Of a stretch of 64,000 bases of DNA, positions 1 through 10,906 are shown piece by piece. The notes under the pieces are model-generated. The model worked only from the letters and a program-made list of their open reading frames with translations. It was not told the origin of the DNA and made no database searches. Position 1 is the stretch's first letter; the number at the start of each line of letters is the position of its first letter. The DNA is from Oreohelix idahoensis (lineage: Eukaryota > Mollusca > Gastropoda > Stylommatophora > Oreohelicidae), in assembly GCA_024509875.1 (NCBI GenBank), contig JAMPIV010000299.1, positions 1,915,001 through 1,979,000 on the forward strand. Reading direction: 5' to 3'. Made by a program: the position numbers and the translations under genes.

Positions 1-10
1 AAAAAGTCAT

Positions 11-260
11 CCTTTTTTAGGGATGCGTAGATGACAGGGAGGACAGTGTGATTCGCTTGCATAGCTAGGCGGTGTTGTCGCACGGATGGTCCAGGGTTCA
101 AATCCTGGGTAAGCCACTCATGTCTGTTGTTTTTCTGTTGTCTAGTGCTCTACTTCTTTTATTTCCTACGAGTGCCTTATAACTTACCTTCATATTTGTT
201 TCATATTAATTTACTGTTTATAGGCCTCGTGGTTTCCCTTCCTTATATGTTATAAATGTT
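11..260 (+). repeat. tRNA-derived SINE-like repeat, copy 1
   Basis: A roughly 250 bp unit that recurs at 479-731. It contains a near-consensus Pol III A box (TAGCTAGGCGG, 62-72) and a B box (GGTTCAAATCC, 95-105) 33 bp apart, as expected for a tRNA-derived head. The sequence after the B box does not fold into a clear acceptor stem, so this is not a functional tRNA gene. Family not recognised. Confidence 0.6.
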
Positions 261-478
261 TATACAATACCAAAACCTACCTTCTGTCCTGTTCTTACTG
301 TTCTAAGTCTACTATCATTTACTAGACACAGTATTAAGATCTTTGTCTTGTTGGACTGACCAATACTGATATATAGGGGAACAACAGAAGTGATTGCGTC
401 ATTAATAGGCTGAACTTCCCATGGTAAACTTCCGGTGTTATGTATAGAGGTTCGCACTAATGACCTGTCATTGAAACA

Positions 479-731
479 TCCTTTTTTGGGGATGCGTAGA
501 TGGCAGGGAGGACAGTGTGATTCGCTTGCATAGCTAGGCGGTGTTGTCGCACGGAAGGTCCAGGGTTCAAATCCTGGGTAAGCCACTCATGTCTGTTGTT
601 TTTCTGTTGTCTAGTGTTCTACTTATTTATTTCCTACGAATGCCTTATAACATACCTTTATATTTGTTTCATATTAATTTACTGTTTACAGGCCTCGTGG
701 TTTCCCTTTCTTATGTGTTATAAACATTCAT
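479..731 (+). repeat. tRNA-derived SINE-like repeat, copy 2
   Basis: Second copy of the 11-260 unit in the same orientation, about 468 bp downstream, with only scattered differences. A box at 531-541, B box at 564-574. The 218 bp between the copies is not repeated within the window. The spacing could reflect a tandem array continuing to the left or two insertions of one family. Confidence 0.6.
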
Positions 732-1944
732 AACTGGGGTGCTGCTGTAAATGAGACACAAAAACTCTTACTCGCTAGGCAAAAATACAATTCATTGCCT
801 TTACTACTTTATACAGAGGAGAAAAACGCGCAAATTAACCCACTAGATATACATATTTGAATTTGCAAAGAAACATAATAATCTTCAACTCCAATGACAA
901 AGCAGTTTATCTTCTGGCTTTGAAACACTGTTAACTATGAAATTGACAACTACAACGTTAGAGAGGTTCATAAATGTGTGATAGAAATATTAAAATGACA
1001 TTACAAAAGAACGCTAATGTGAAGCTGCTAGGGAAAAAAACCCAAGAAAAATACTACTATCAAAACTTCGAGCACAAGACGCTGGCGTTTGACAAAAGAT
1101 ACATTGAGACAACTAGCTGATAGCATTACAAGGCATTCCTCATTTTGTAATTCTTAGGATTAGAAAAATAGTGGAGAATCTAGACAAACATTTAGAAAGA
1201 AGTTGAAGGCAGACATGAAATATATATGGAGGACTTTGACAGATCTTTAATGCAAACAACAAGAAAGGACGACTTGGCTTGAATCTGTTAAAAGTGTGTG
1301 CTCCAAAGGTAACTGAAAGGTAATTAATACTCGTACATAAATAAATGCGGTGTAAAGGTCAAAGGGGAGTGATACGTACTATACTGATTATACAGTGTGA
1401 ATTCAGGGTTGTCGCACTTGTTAGCTGGTTTAATTGTGAGTTGTTTAAACATTTATATGTTAGAAAACAGAGTGTACAGAAAGCGTGTGAGCGCTGGTCA
1501 TGTAGTTATTCTGTACTGGTTTCGGCCGGCTGTGAATAGCTCACGGCTAGTCCGTGAACAGCCGGGTCCGGTGTCTGTTTTTATGTGGGAGATGTGTCAT
1601 CCCGTGGCAGTCTAAGTTTGGGCGGGTGACTGGAGAGTCAGCCCTGTATCTTGTGTGTGTTCCCAGGGTAGTGTTCGGGAACGATATTTGGCCATTTTTC
1701 GAGGTGTACTAGTACTTGCCTATTTAGGAGTGTTTATCTGCAGATAAGATGTGATAAATCTGCAGATAAGATGTGATAAGGGAAGAATAAGGTGTACTTT
1801 ATGTTAAGGACATGTTCTGAGGCCTTGGTGTCTACAGGCCGATGTTTTGGATCATATTTACCTCCCTGATAGATTTCTATTGTGCAGGAACGGCGCTAGG
1901 AGATAGTAAGGCCATTGTTCCTTATGGAGGGAGAGTTATTGAAG
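732..1944. other. No gene seen; short tandem duplication
   Basis: AT-rich sequence with only short ORFs lacking recognisable motifs. A 22 bp unit containing CTGCAGATAAGATGTGATAA is directly duplicated at about 1738-1780. Nothing else is supportable. Confidence 0.5.
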
Positions 1945-2136
1945 AGATTATAAGGCCAGGAGTTGTGTAGGCCAGATTACTTATAGACTACAGAGCGGAC
2001 AGTCTTTTGAGTATATATAGATTTCAGGATCCATGAACAGATATCAGAGTTTCTGGAGATTATAAGGCCAGGAGTTGTGTAGGCCAGATAACTTATAGAC
2101 TACAGAGAGGACAGTCTTTTGAGTATATATAGATTT
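1945..2136 (+). repeat. Duplicated 80 bp TATA-containing segment
   Basis: An 80 bp segment at 1945-2024 is repeated almost exactly at 2057-2136. Each copy ends in GAGTATATATAG, a good TATA-box match. It lies just upstream of the 5' LTR remnant of element A. Promoter duplication is possible, but no transcript start can be shown from sequence. Confidence 0.5.
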
Positions 2137-2363
2137 AAGCCTGGGTGGCGTTTTGTAACTGCAGTGTCAGCAGTCGTTCTGGTGAATTTACTGATGTAAC
2201 ATTAGAACTGCGATGTAAACAGGGTTTACATCATACTGAACAGCTGTAACATTCTGCGCAATTGATTATTATTGATTTTTGTGTATCCTGATGTACCTGT
2301 GTAGTGTATCGTATCGGATTGATGTTGCTGTGTAAATAAATGATGTGCTGTCAATTGGAAATG

Positions 2364-2999
2364 AACACTAGTTCATAGCCTGTCTTCGAAAGTCGTCGTC
2401 ACGAGATGTTTTCCTAGCTCACATGTCGCTGTATTGTACTGCATCGGTTTATGCAGGTACCAAGGACCATTACTTGCTACTTTGTTAAATGAACTAGGTT
2501 TGGAAAACCTTTATTATCTAGAGGATATTTTTGAGGACATTATTTATACTTCGGCAGACGTGTCTGTCTTGCTGAAGTCAAACTAAGGAGAGTGAACTGA
2601 TCTCATACATCTGGTTATCTCCTGGCTGTTATAGAAAGGGATGGAGTTTTTCACCTGACTACATTTACAGCACTTTGAAATATAACATGCATCTGACTCA
2701 TCATTGTAATGCTGTCTACCGTCTATTGCTGTATTGAATGTTGCTGTGATAATGACTGTTTTGATGTGCCTACATATTCGCGTAACCATTTTGTCACTGT
2801 GGCGTCCACAATAAATAATGAAGAAAAACGTCAACGGCTGTTACAAGAATCATTGACTTTATACGTCGTGAGTTTACTGACGTCCTATGTGGATTGCCCT
2901 GTTATTTTTGTATGAACATTGTTTTGACTGAACACATCTGCACACCACACAAAACCAGACATGCGGATACCATCCATCATCATATGGCATCACGCATCA
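2364..2999 (+). repeat. 5' LTR remnant of retrotransposon A
   Basis: The first ~215 bp (to about 2580) match 10676-10906, in the downstream LTR of the same element, with many single-base indels. The last part, with an AATAAA-type poly(A) signal near 2810 and a CA end at 2998-2999, resembles the end of the LTR of related element B. It is followed directly by TGGTGGCC, a primer-binding-site-like sequence also found in B. The expected upstream U3 part was not found, so this LTR looks truncated. Confidence 0.65.
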
Positions 3000-4470
3000 T
3001 TTGGTGGCCATAAGCTGGTTTGATTCTGGTACCTGCAAACACGGGGTCCCTTACCCACTTCATTTTCAACAAGAATTCATCAGCATCCTTCAAGAAATTA
3101 ACATTCTTCAATACAGTCAACATCTTCAAAATTTTCAAAGTACTCGGCGTTGCCCGGTAAAAGTCAAAAAAATTTACACAACTTTTTTGACGGAAACAAA
3201 AAATGACAGTTACACGGCCGGTGTTACATGTTGCGCGGATAACACTGACTGCTGTTATCTTTTACGCAAGTCAAGCAAGTTGCTGCTGCTGTTTCAATGT
3301 CCAGTTGCTGTCGTTTTTGTGAAGGTCAATTGCCGGTTGAAACGGGTGGTGGGGGTAGTCTGAAGAAGGAAGGCCAAGTACCGATTTCCATCAACTTACT
3401 TTTGGATTAGAAGGTCAAGTGCCGAAACAACTCAACACACAGTATTTCAGAAGCTCTTGTACCATCGTGTTAGCAGTGGAAGCAGTTCAGATGTGCCATC
3501 ATCGTTGGAGCTTCGCTCTTTAGGACGTTGATTGACATCCGTTTTTTCTGCTGTTCTACGATTGGAAGCCTATAAGTTAAGTGGCCTGTTTGTATGTAAA
3601 CTGTGCCCTTATACTTCTGCTGAGTCTTCTGTGTATCATCTCATTCTATATGTTATATGTTTATATATTATTCGTATATTTATATGTTTATATTTCAGCG
3701 GGTTCTCGGTTGGGTGGTGTCTCCGTTAGATTATGCCACGTCATAGAGGTCGTCTATTGTGAGCGTTTTCTGTAGGGTTTGCAAATTTCCAATACTGGAA
3801 TTTGCTAAGCGACTTCTGTTGCTATTTATGTTAGCTGTGATGACATGTTTTAATATTGTTTTCGTTATTATTTCGCATTCTTTAGTTTTGTTTTGATTTG
3901 TTTGTATTTGTTAGCCTACTCTTGTCTATAATTTAGTTTCATACAACATTTTTTTGTTTATACACTGTGGTGTCATGTATTTTGTTTAATTCTATCGCAG
4001 ATATCGTCACATTTTTTGTGATATTTCATTAATTTCTGCTTTATTTTTAGTTGATTTCTGCGAACGTTTTTGTATTGTTGCTGATCTTTGTTATTGTTTA
4101 CATTGTTATTGTTTACATTGTTTGTATTGTTTACATTTTCAATGTTTACATTCTGCATGTGTTTACATAGTCATTGTTTACAGTTATAGTAATTAGTTAA
4201 TGGGCTATGCTAATGCACTGTTACTACTACACTGATGATAAATGAATGATGAATAGTGTCGTGCACTATTGAATGAGAAGTGCACTTATGATCAAGAATT
4301 GAGTGCTGATATTTCATATACAAGTTCTTTGATTGGAGACTTGTTTCCCACAGAGACTGGGATAATATAATGTGATGTGAATATACAAGTGCTTAATTAA
4401 GACTTGTTACACTTAGGTTTGAAATAAATTAGTTAATTATTTCAGGTTTTGGACTCATATGTTAGACAAC
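3000..4470 (+). other. Leader (5' UTR) of retrotransposon A with PBS
   Basis: Non-coding leader between LTR and gag, collinear with the leader of B (46058-47590). A putative primer-binding site starts at 3002 (TGGTGGCC...). Imperfect repeats of a TTGTTTACATTG motif lie at about 4091-4183, where B has a 28 bp tandem array. ORFs here have no recognisable product. Confidence 0.6.
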
Positions 4471-6069
4471 ATGTCTACATTTGAGCACTTTATTGAGCAG
4501 GGTAAATTGCTTGGGAAGACTGGTGATAAGTTAGAAGAATTTGCAACTGCTCGATATGATAAAGCAATGGAAGCTGAACAAAAGAAACTGCAGATGGAAG
4601 CTGAACAAAAGAAACTGCAGATGCAGGTGGATGAAAAAAGATTCCAAGGGGAAATGGAAAAACAAAAAAGGGAATCAGAAGCTGAGGATAGAAAACTCCA
4701 GCTACAGTTAGAAGCTGAAAAAGACTTCAAAAAGAGCTAGAATAAAAGACTTGAAAAAGAGGCTGAAAATAAAAGACTTGAAAAAGAGGCTGAAAATAAA
4801 AGACTTGAAAAAGAAGCTGAAAATGAAAGACTTCAAAAAGAGGCTCAGGCTGAGGAAAGAAGATTACAGAGAGAGTCTGATGAGAGGAAAGAGAAAGCAA
4901 AAATGGAACATGAAGAAAAGGTCTTAGCTTTAGAGTTGGAAAAATTGAAATTGACAAGCATGAGTAATGGTAATGATTCAAACAAGGGTTCATCTTCTGG
5001 TAAGGCTAATAATGATACTTTTAAGATTAAGTTACCAACATTTAGTCCTTCCAGTGATGACATAATGTTCTATCTGGACAGATTTGAACAAGCATGTACA
5101 GCTCATAACATAGACAAAGCAAAATATGTTTATCAGTTATCAGGGATACTGACAGGTAAAGCTCTAAGTATATTAAATATGGTGGATGAACCTGACAAGA
5201 ACAATTATGAGGTTGTCAGGGCCGCTTTGTTAAAGAAATATCAGCTTAACGAAGACGGCTATCGTCTACAATTTAAAAACATGTTACCTGAAAATGGAGT
5301 TGAATTCTCCGAGTTTATTGCAAGAATACGCATTACTTTCTCACGATGGGTTGAACTATCTAAGACGGAAAAAACTTATGAAGGACTTATGGACTTAATA
5401 CTTAGAGACAAAGTCATGTCGTCTGTCAATGAGTCTTTCCTTGCTTTCCTTCATGAACGTAAACCTAAAACAATAAAAGAAATGGAAGATTTCTGTTGCC
5501 AATACGTAACTGCGCACCCACACATAACCATGGGTAACTCTAAGGTGAAAGAAGGTTTACCAGTTGCTTCGGCAGCTCCGTATGGCCAAAACTTTGCTCG
5601 TAGATTCCAACAAAATTTTGATAGAAAGAGTAGCGGTAATTTCTGTCAAAATCATGGAAATCAATTTCATGGTGATTCTTCTTCGAAGAATTGGAGACAA
5701 CCTGATAGTACTCGTTACTATCACCCTAATAATTATAAGCATTTCAAAAGAGGATATGGTAATAGAGGTTATTCCTGCCGAAGACCTCAGAACCAAACAA
5801 ATAGATGTTCGCATCAATGTGAACATGATAGTAATCGTGGAAACTGGAATTCGAACCAGGATAACAATTACAATAGAGACAATAATAACTGCAGAGATAA
5901 TAATAACTCTGATAACTTCAGAGGTAATAATAGTCGGGGTAGATCTCAACACAAAAAAAAGAGATATCAGCAGGCTAATGCTGTACAACAGGAAACTGAG
6001 GGAGCCTGTAATCATGTTGTTGATAGTAAAAACTTTGACGCTGTCACTGGTTCTGCTTTTGACTTTTGA
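4471..6069 (+). pseudogene. gag: Gag polyprotein of retrotransposon A, interrupted
   Basis: Structural protein of a Ty3/gypsy-like element, expected to form the cytoplasmic particle. The ATG at 4471 is the position used by the homologous gag of B. Order of parts: a short N-terminal segment; a long charged helix with four 27 bp repeats (4741-4848) encoding NKRLEKEAE-type units; a capsid region (about 5030-5520) whose C-terminal half has the F..F..R....W..L...T....L.DL.L pattern of SCAN/capsid domains; and an Asn/Arg/Gly-rich tail likely to bind RNA. An in-frame TAG at 4738-4740 cuts the helix, and a one-base insertion near 6065 ends the frame with TGA before the protease. There is no CCHC zinc knuckle. 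Confidence 0.85.
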
Positions 6070-6396
6070 GAGAGCAAACAAATGCCCCCAATGCAGTACT
6101 TTATTCGAACCGGGTACCATAACTACTTTGAGTTGTGGTCACCCACTTCCCGCTCTTCCTGCTGCTGTTGCGCATGACGGGAGGGGGTTCTTTAATTCTA
6201 CATAAGGGTCTTGTTAATGATACTCCGGTCTCACTACTTTTCGATTCCGGATGCACCACTATTGGTGTTAGACAATCGCTTGTAGATCCATCTTGTGCTA
6301 CAGGAAGGGTTATTAAATGTGTCACATTTGGCGGCACTCTAGAAAAAATATCCTACTGCTGTAATTCGCATTGCCACTCCTTTCTTTACTGGAGAT
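6070..6396 (+). pseudogene. Aspartic protease region of retrotransposon A, frameshifted
   Basis: Starts with a conserved C-x2-C-x13-C-G-H motif (6083-6142) followed by PLPALPA, then a retropepsin core with the D-S-G triad (Asp codon 6243-6245) in the context LLFDSGCTT. A downstream PNPIADLIIGRIHG segment completes the fold. The enzyme would cleave the gag-pol polyprotein as a homodimer. One-base insertions in the G run near 6181-6188 and in the A6 run at 6343-6348 spread the domain over three frames, so this copy cannot make protease. Confidence 0.8.
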
Positions 6397-7890
6397 GTGC
6401 ATGCTTGTCTCTTACCTAATCCTATTGCGGACCTTATTATTGGTCGTATTCACGGAGTTAGGGAGTGTACCCCACAGCAGATTGCTGCTTGGGAAGATAA
6501 TAACATGCAAGCTACAAATGCAGTAGTTACAAGAGCACAAGCTCTACAAACACCCGAAACTTCACTGAATAGTGATAATGAAGTTGATAGCCAAGATAGT
6601 CACTTAGTAATCACTCGTGACTCTTTCATAAAATTGCAAGAAGAAGATCCTTCTTTAAAAAAATTCTTCGTTCTTGCGAAGAAAGGTGATCCGAATCAGG
6701 ATACAAATAGAAAATCTTGGATTGCAATGAGAAACGGCGTACTTGTACGTATGGTACAAGATTCGACTACGTCGGCACATTCGCAAATTCTTGTTCCCAA
6801 GAGCATGAGAGTCCAAATATTACAACATGCTCATGACTCGCAATGTGCTGGACATATGGGTTTTGCCCGTACGAAGTCGAGAGTCCTTGCGGCTTTCTTT
6901 TGGCCTTTTGTCAATAAGGACATTCGTATTTACTGCCGATCATGCAAGGTATGTCAGGAGGTCAAATCTAGAGGACCACGACATGCTGCGCCTATCCAGG
7001 CTGCTGACATTCCTATTCGGCCGTTTCGTTTCAAAATGGCCATAGATATTATTGGCCCTTTTAAGGTCAAGTCGGCCAGAGGACATCAGTTTATCCTTAC
7101 ATGTGTCGATATGTGCACACGTTGGCCAGAGGCTATTCCTCTTAAGAGCATATCTACTACAGATATCGCAGATGCTCTTTGGTTGATATTTTCTCGCTTG
7201 GGGTTCCCCAGAGAAATATTGTCAGACCATGGCACTCAACTCATATCTGACACTATGTCACAGGTAATGTCTACCTTACATATTGAACGATCTCTCAGTA
7301 GTATCTACCATCCTATGTCTAATGGGTTAGTTGAGCGTCTGAATAGAACGCTCAAGACTTTGCTTGGTAAGATAACTGAAGATCATCCTCAAGATTGGGA
7401 CAGGGTTTTACCCGCGGCTCTCTTTGCCTATAGAGAAGTCCCTAATGAACACACAGGATTTTTCTCCCTTCGAACTTGTCTTTGGCGCGCGTCCACGCGG
7501 CCCTATGTCTTTATTACACGATCTCATCACTGCCGATGATATTAGCGATGAAACTCAATCCTCATATGAGTATGTCATTGCTCTGAGACAAAAGATCATT
7601 GAGGCATGTAAGCTAGCAACTGCTTCATCAGAAATTGCTAAAGAGAAGGCAAGGCAGTTTGCTAACAAGAATAGATGTCTACGACAACTTTGTCCAGGTG
7701 ACAAAGCATTCGTCCTACTCCCCAGTAGGGAAAATAGACTTCTTATTGCATGGAAAGGTCCGTATGCAATAGTCTCTCGGATTTCCGATGTTGACTATGT
7801 GGTCGATATTGATGGAAAGCATAAAACTTTCCACATAAACATGCTTTCGGAATTTCACGAACGTCCGGACTATTTGCTGCCTATTTTCCA
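6397..7890 (+). pseudogene. Integrase region of retrotransposon A, upstream of RT
   Basis: DDE integrase that would join element cDNA to genomic DNA. Domains in order: a zinc-binding HHCC domain (two His near 6826-6855, CRSCKVC near 6940-6957), the catalytic core with Asp at 7045-7047, Asp at 7225-7227 and Glu at 7333-7335 (35 residues between the last two, so DD35E), and a C-terminal GPY/F module (WKGPYAIV...FHINML, to about 7845). It precedes RT, unlike standard Ty3/gypsy pol. A one-base insertion near 7459-7464 splits the domain between two overlapping frames (6397-7539 and 7424 onward). All three catalytic residues are intact. Confidence 0.88.
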
Positions 7891-9430
7891 GGCAACGGAT
7901 GATGCTCCTGCACCTCACGGTCATTATTCATCCCTGTCTGTCATTCAGGATGAGGAAGCTACCTTCTCTGATGTCAACCTTCCCCTTCCAGTGGTTCCAT
8001 TACATTCCACGGAATCTTGGAAAAACGTTTCTGTTTCTCCTAATCTTTCTGGTGACGAACATCGACAAGTCTCGTCGATGTTACAAACATTTCAGGATGT
8101 TCTCACTGACATTCCTGGACACACAGATGTCATAGAACATGACATAATTCTTACCGACAATAATCCAATTAGGGTTAGGCCTTATCCTATTCCTATACAC
8201 TTTCAGTCGCAAGTGGAAAAGGAATTGGATGAAATGATTCAATTAAATATAATTGAACCATCGACTTCACCATATTCTTCTTCCATGGTTATTGTCCGGA
8301 AGAAGGATAAGAACATACGAATTTGCGTTGATTATCGCAAATTGAATCAGGTCACAAAGTTCGACGCTGAACCGATGCCTTTGTTAGAAGATCTACTGAT
8401 TAGACTTTCTAATTCTAGATTCTTCACTAAACTTGACTTGTCTAAAGGTTATTGGCAAGTGCCTTTAGCAGAGCATGCCAAACCTCTTACTGCTTTTTCT
8501 ACACCTAGGGGTCTATTTCAATGGAATGTTATGCCTTTTGGTCTCATGAACGCCCCTGCCACTTTCGTTCGCATGATGCGTCGAATTCTGTCACATCGTT
8601 CGGATGTCATCGCATACTTAGATGACATCTGTCTCTTCAGTGATACCTGGGAAGATCACTATTTAGGGTTATATGACTTACTGTCCACTCTACGTGAGAA
8701 TAATTTGACAGCAAAACCTTCTAAAGCTTTTGTTGGTTTTGGTGAAATCTTTCCTGGGTCATCGTGTTGGTCATGGTCTCTTGAAGACAGAAGACCACAA
8801 TACTTCCAAAATACTGAACATCTCTGTTCCTAAAACGAAGAAACAAGTTAGGAGTCTCTTAGGTTTAATTCAATTTTATGGGAGATTTATTCCAAATTTA
8901 TCTTCGATCATGGCACCTCTATCAACATTGTTGAAGAAAGGTTCGCCTAATCTGGTCCGTTGGTCTGAAGAATGCCAATCTTCACTAGACCAAATCAAGA
9001 ATATATTTTTTCTTCTCCTCCCATCTTAAGATTACCTACTCTTGATAGGACTTTTGTTCTTCGGAGTGATGCTTCATCCACTGGGATTGGAGCAGCACTG
9101 ATGCAAGAATATGCAAATACTCTGAATCCTGTTATGTACATTTCTAGAAAACTAAATGCGGCAGAGAGGAACTACTCGGTTTTAGACCGTGAGTTGTTAG
9201 CGATGGTTTGGTCAATTCTAAAGCTACAAAGATTCCTCCTGGGCGCACATTTCATTCTAGAGACTGATCAGAAAGCTCTTACAGCTATTCAGACTAAGAA
9301 TTTGAAGAGTTCGAGATCCACTCGATATGCTATAGCTCTTCAACCTTTTCACATCACGGTACGAGCTATCCGTGGTGCGGATAATGTGATGGCTGACATT
9401 TTGTCTAGATGCCCACATGACTCCAACTAA
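7891..9430 (+). pseudogene. Reverse transcriptase and RNase H of retrotransposon A
   Basis: The 3' half of pol. A linker (VLTDIPGHT) leads into RT with ICVDYRKLN, FTKLDLSKGYWQ, MPFGLMNAPATF and the catalytic YLDD box (8615-8626). It is followed by a thumb/connection and RNase H with RSDASSTGIGA, YSVLDRELLA and TDQKAL, ending at TAA 9428-9430. The frame breaks near 8749 (one base missing) and 9005-9010 (one base extra). No integrase and no envelope-like ORF follows. Nucleotide similarity to B is high throughout, placing A and B in one family. Confidence 0.88.
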
Positions 9431-10213
9431 TACTTCTGTCCTATATTTCCATATATTACAGAGTCATAACACACCTATATTTCTACAATAGATTAGCACA
9501 TCTGTACTTACTTTATATGTACACACTATCGTGCTTTGTTGTCATCTTCTTCTGTTCGTTTTTTTAAGATGATAGAGGAGGACTGAGTAGTTAATATAAG
9601 GGCCGTTAGTTTACTAAACAGCCACAATTATTAATAATGTATTGTACCTTATGAAGCATATTAGTTATTAATTAGCATTATATTGCTTGTACTTTCTCAG
9701 AATGTCATTGTTGAGCTGAGGACTTACCTTACTAGTATCAAGCATGACGAGTTCTAGATTGTGTACTTACCCTCGGAATACCAGAGCATATGTCCTGGAT
9801 CGTCATGTAGTTTAACTTTACTATGTACTTATGTCATTACATGTCAAAGAATGTACTATTTAAATTTTCCTATCAGATTTGTACGTCCATTTTTAAAGAC
9901 AATATTAGAGTATGCTGTTTAATGATGATTATAGTAACTTGCATACGTATATTGTGTTTACATGCTAACGTGATGTGTGTTGGTGACACCTCCCCGATGT
10001 GAATATTTTTTGAGACATATTTATTTTTCTGTTGAGGTATATCCTCACCAGACACTCTATATTTAGCCTCATGTTAGGCAATTTAGTTAATTTAATTATC
10101 ATCGCATAATTTCGTGCGTTTAGAGACGCTATTCGCATTGCTTCCCTTTGATATTGAAAAAAAAAATTTGTTCACACATTTTTTTTTTAATCGGGAGGAG
10201 GTGGTGTGGTGTA
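9431..10213 (+). other. 3' untranslated region of A with polypurine tract
   Basis: About 780 bp of AT-rich sequence without ORFs between RNase H and the 3' LTR. It ends with a purine-rich tract beginning CGGGAGGAGG at 10192, the expected plus-strand primer, immediately before the LTR TG. B has the same layout (52516-53283). Confidence 0.65.
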
Positions 10214-10906
10214 TGTTGCGTGTTAAAATCACACGCTACATCAGATTTATTACAATCTCTATTTTCTAAACGCAATGGGCAAACAACTGCTTGAAATCTA
10301 TAGTCACTTTTCTCGGTAAGCATTTGTCTTCTCGCGTTAGTATCGAATGCAGTTAACTTTTGAGCTGTGGTCATTTTTGCGCTGGACTGCGCATGATTTG
10401 TCTTGCTTCTTTGGTTCCGATTCGGTTTCCGCCCACACTAATTGGAAGTGAGCGTGATTTGGAATGGCGAAAGAGATGCCTCGTTGAAGCGGGGATCCCG
10501 CTATTTTTTTGTTCTGTCAGGGATGTGTAGTCCTCTTAATGGATATTTCGTTTATTCGAGATAATACCTCTATGTATTTTCACATGCCCGGAGGCATAAT
10601 ATTTCTGTTTATTATTCCGGAAGGCAAGGTAAATTAACATTTTCATTTAACCTCTATCGAATTTTTTTGGGTCGTGAACGATTCTGGTTCATAGCCTGTC
10701 TTCGAAAGTCTCGTCACGAGAATGTTTTCCCTAGCTTCACATGTACGCTGTAATGTACTGCATCGTTTGATGGCAGGTACCAAGGACCATTTACTTGCTA
10801 CTATTGTAAAATGAACTAGGTTCGGACAAACCTTTATTAATATAGAGGATATTTTTGAGGACATTTTTTATACTTCGCAGACTGGGTCTTGTCTTGCTGA
10901 AGTCCA
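10214..10906 (+). repeat. 3' LTR of retrotransposon A, truncated
   Basis: Begins TGTTGCGTG directly after the polypurine tract, like the TGTTACGC start of the B LTR. A segment around 10580-10670 aligns with the B LTR (GGAGGCATA and neighbouring sequence). Positions 10676-10906 repeat 2364-2580. Similarity stops at about 10906, before any AATAAA signal or CA end, so the distal part is missing or replaced. No target-site duplication was found for A. Confidence 0.6.

Noticed and set aside
62..105. Functional tRNA gene from A and B boxes (also at 26449 and 61509)
   Set aside because: No complete acceptor stem or clean anticodon arm; boxes belong to tRNA-derived repeats.
4738..4740. TAG in A gag (and 27737-27739 in D) as a readthrough signal
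   Set aside because: Positions differ between elements, fall inside gag domains rather than at a gag-pol border, and B has no stop there.
9431..10213. Envelope gene downstream of RNase H in A, B, C or D
   Set aside because: No ORF with signal peptide or membrane anchor lies between RNase H and the 3' LTR in any of the four, so they are retrotransposons rather than endogenous retroviruses.
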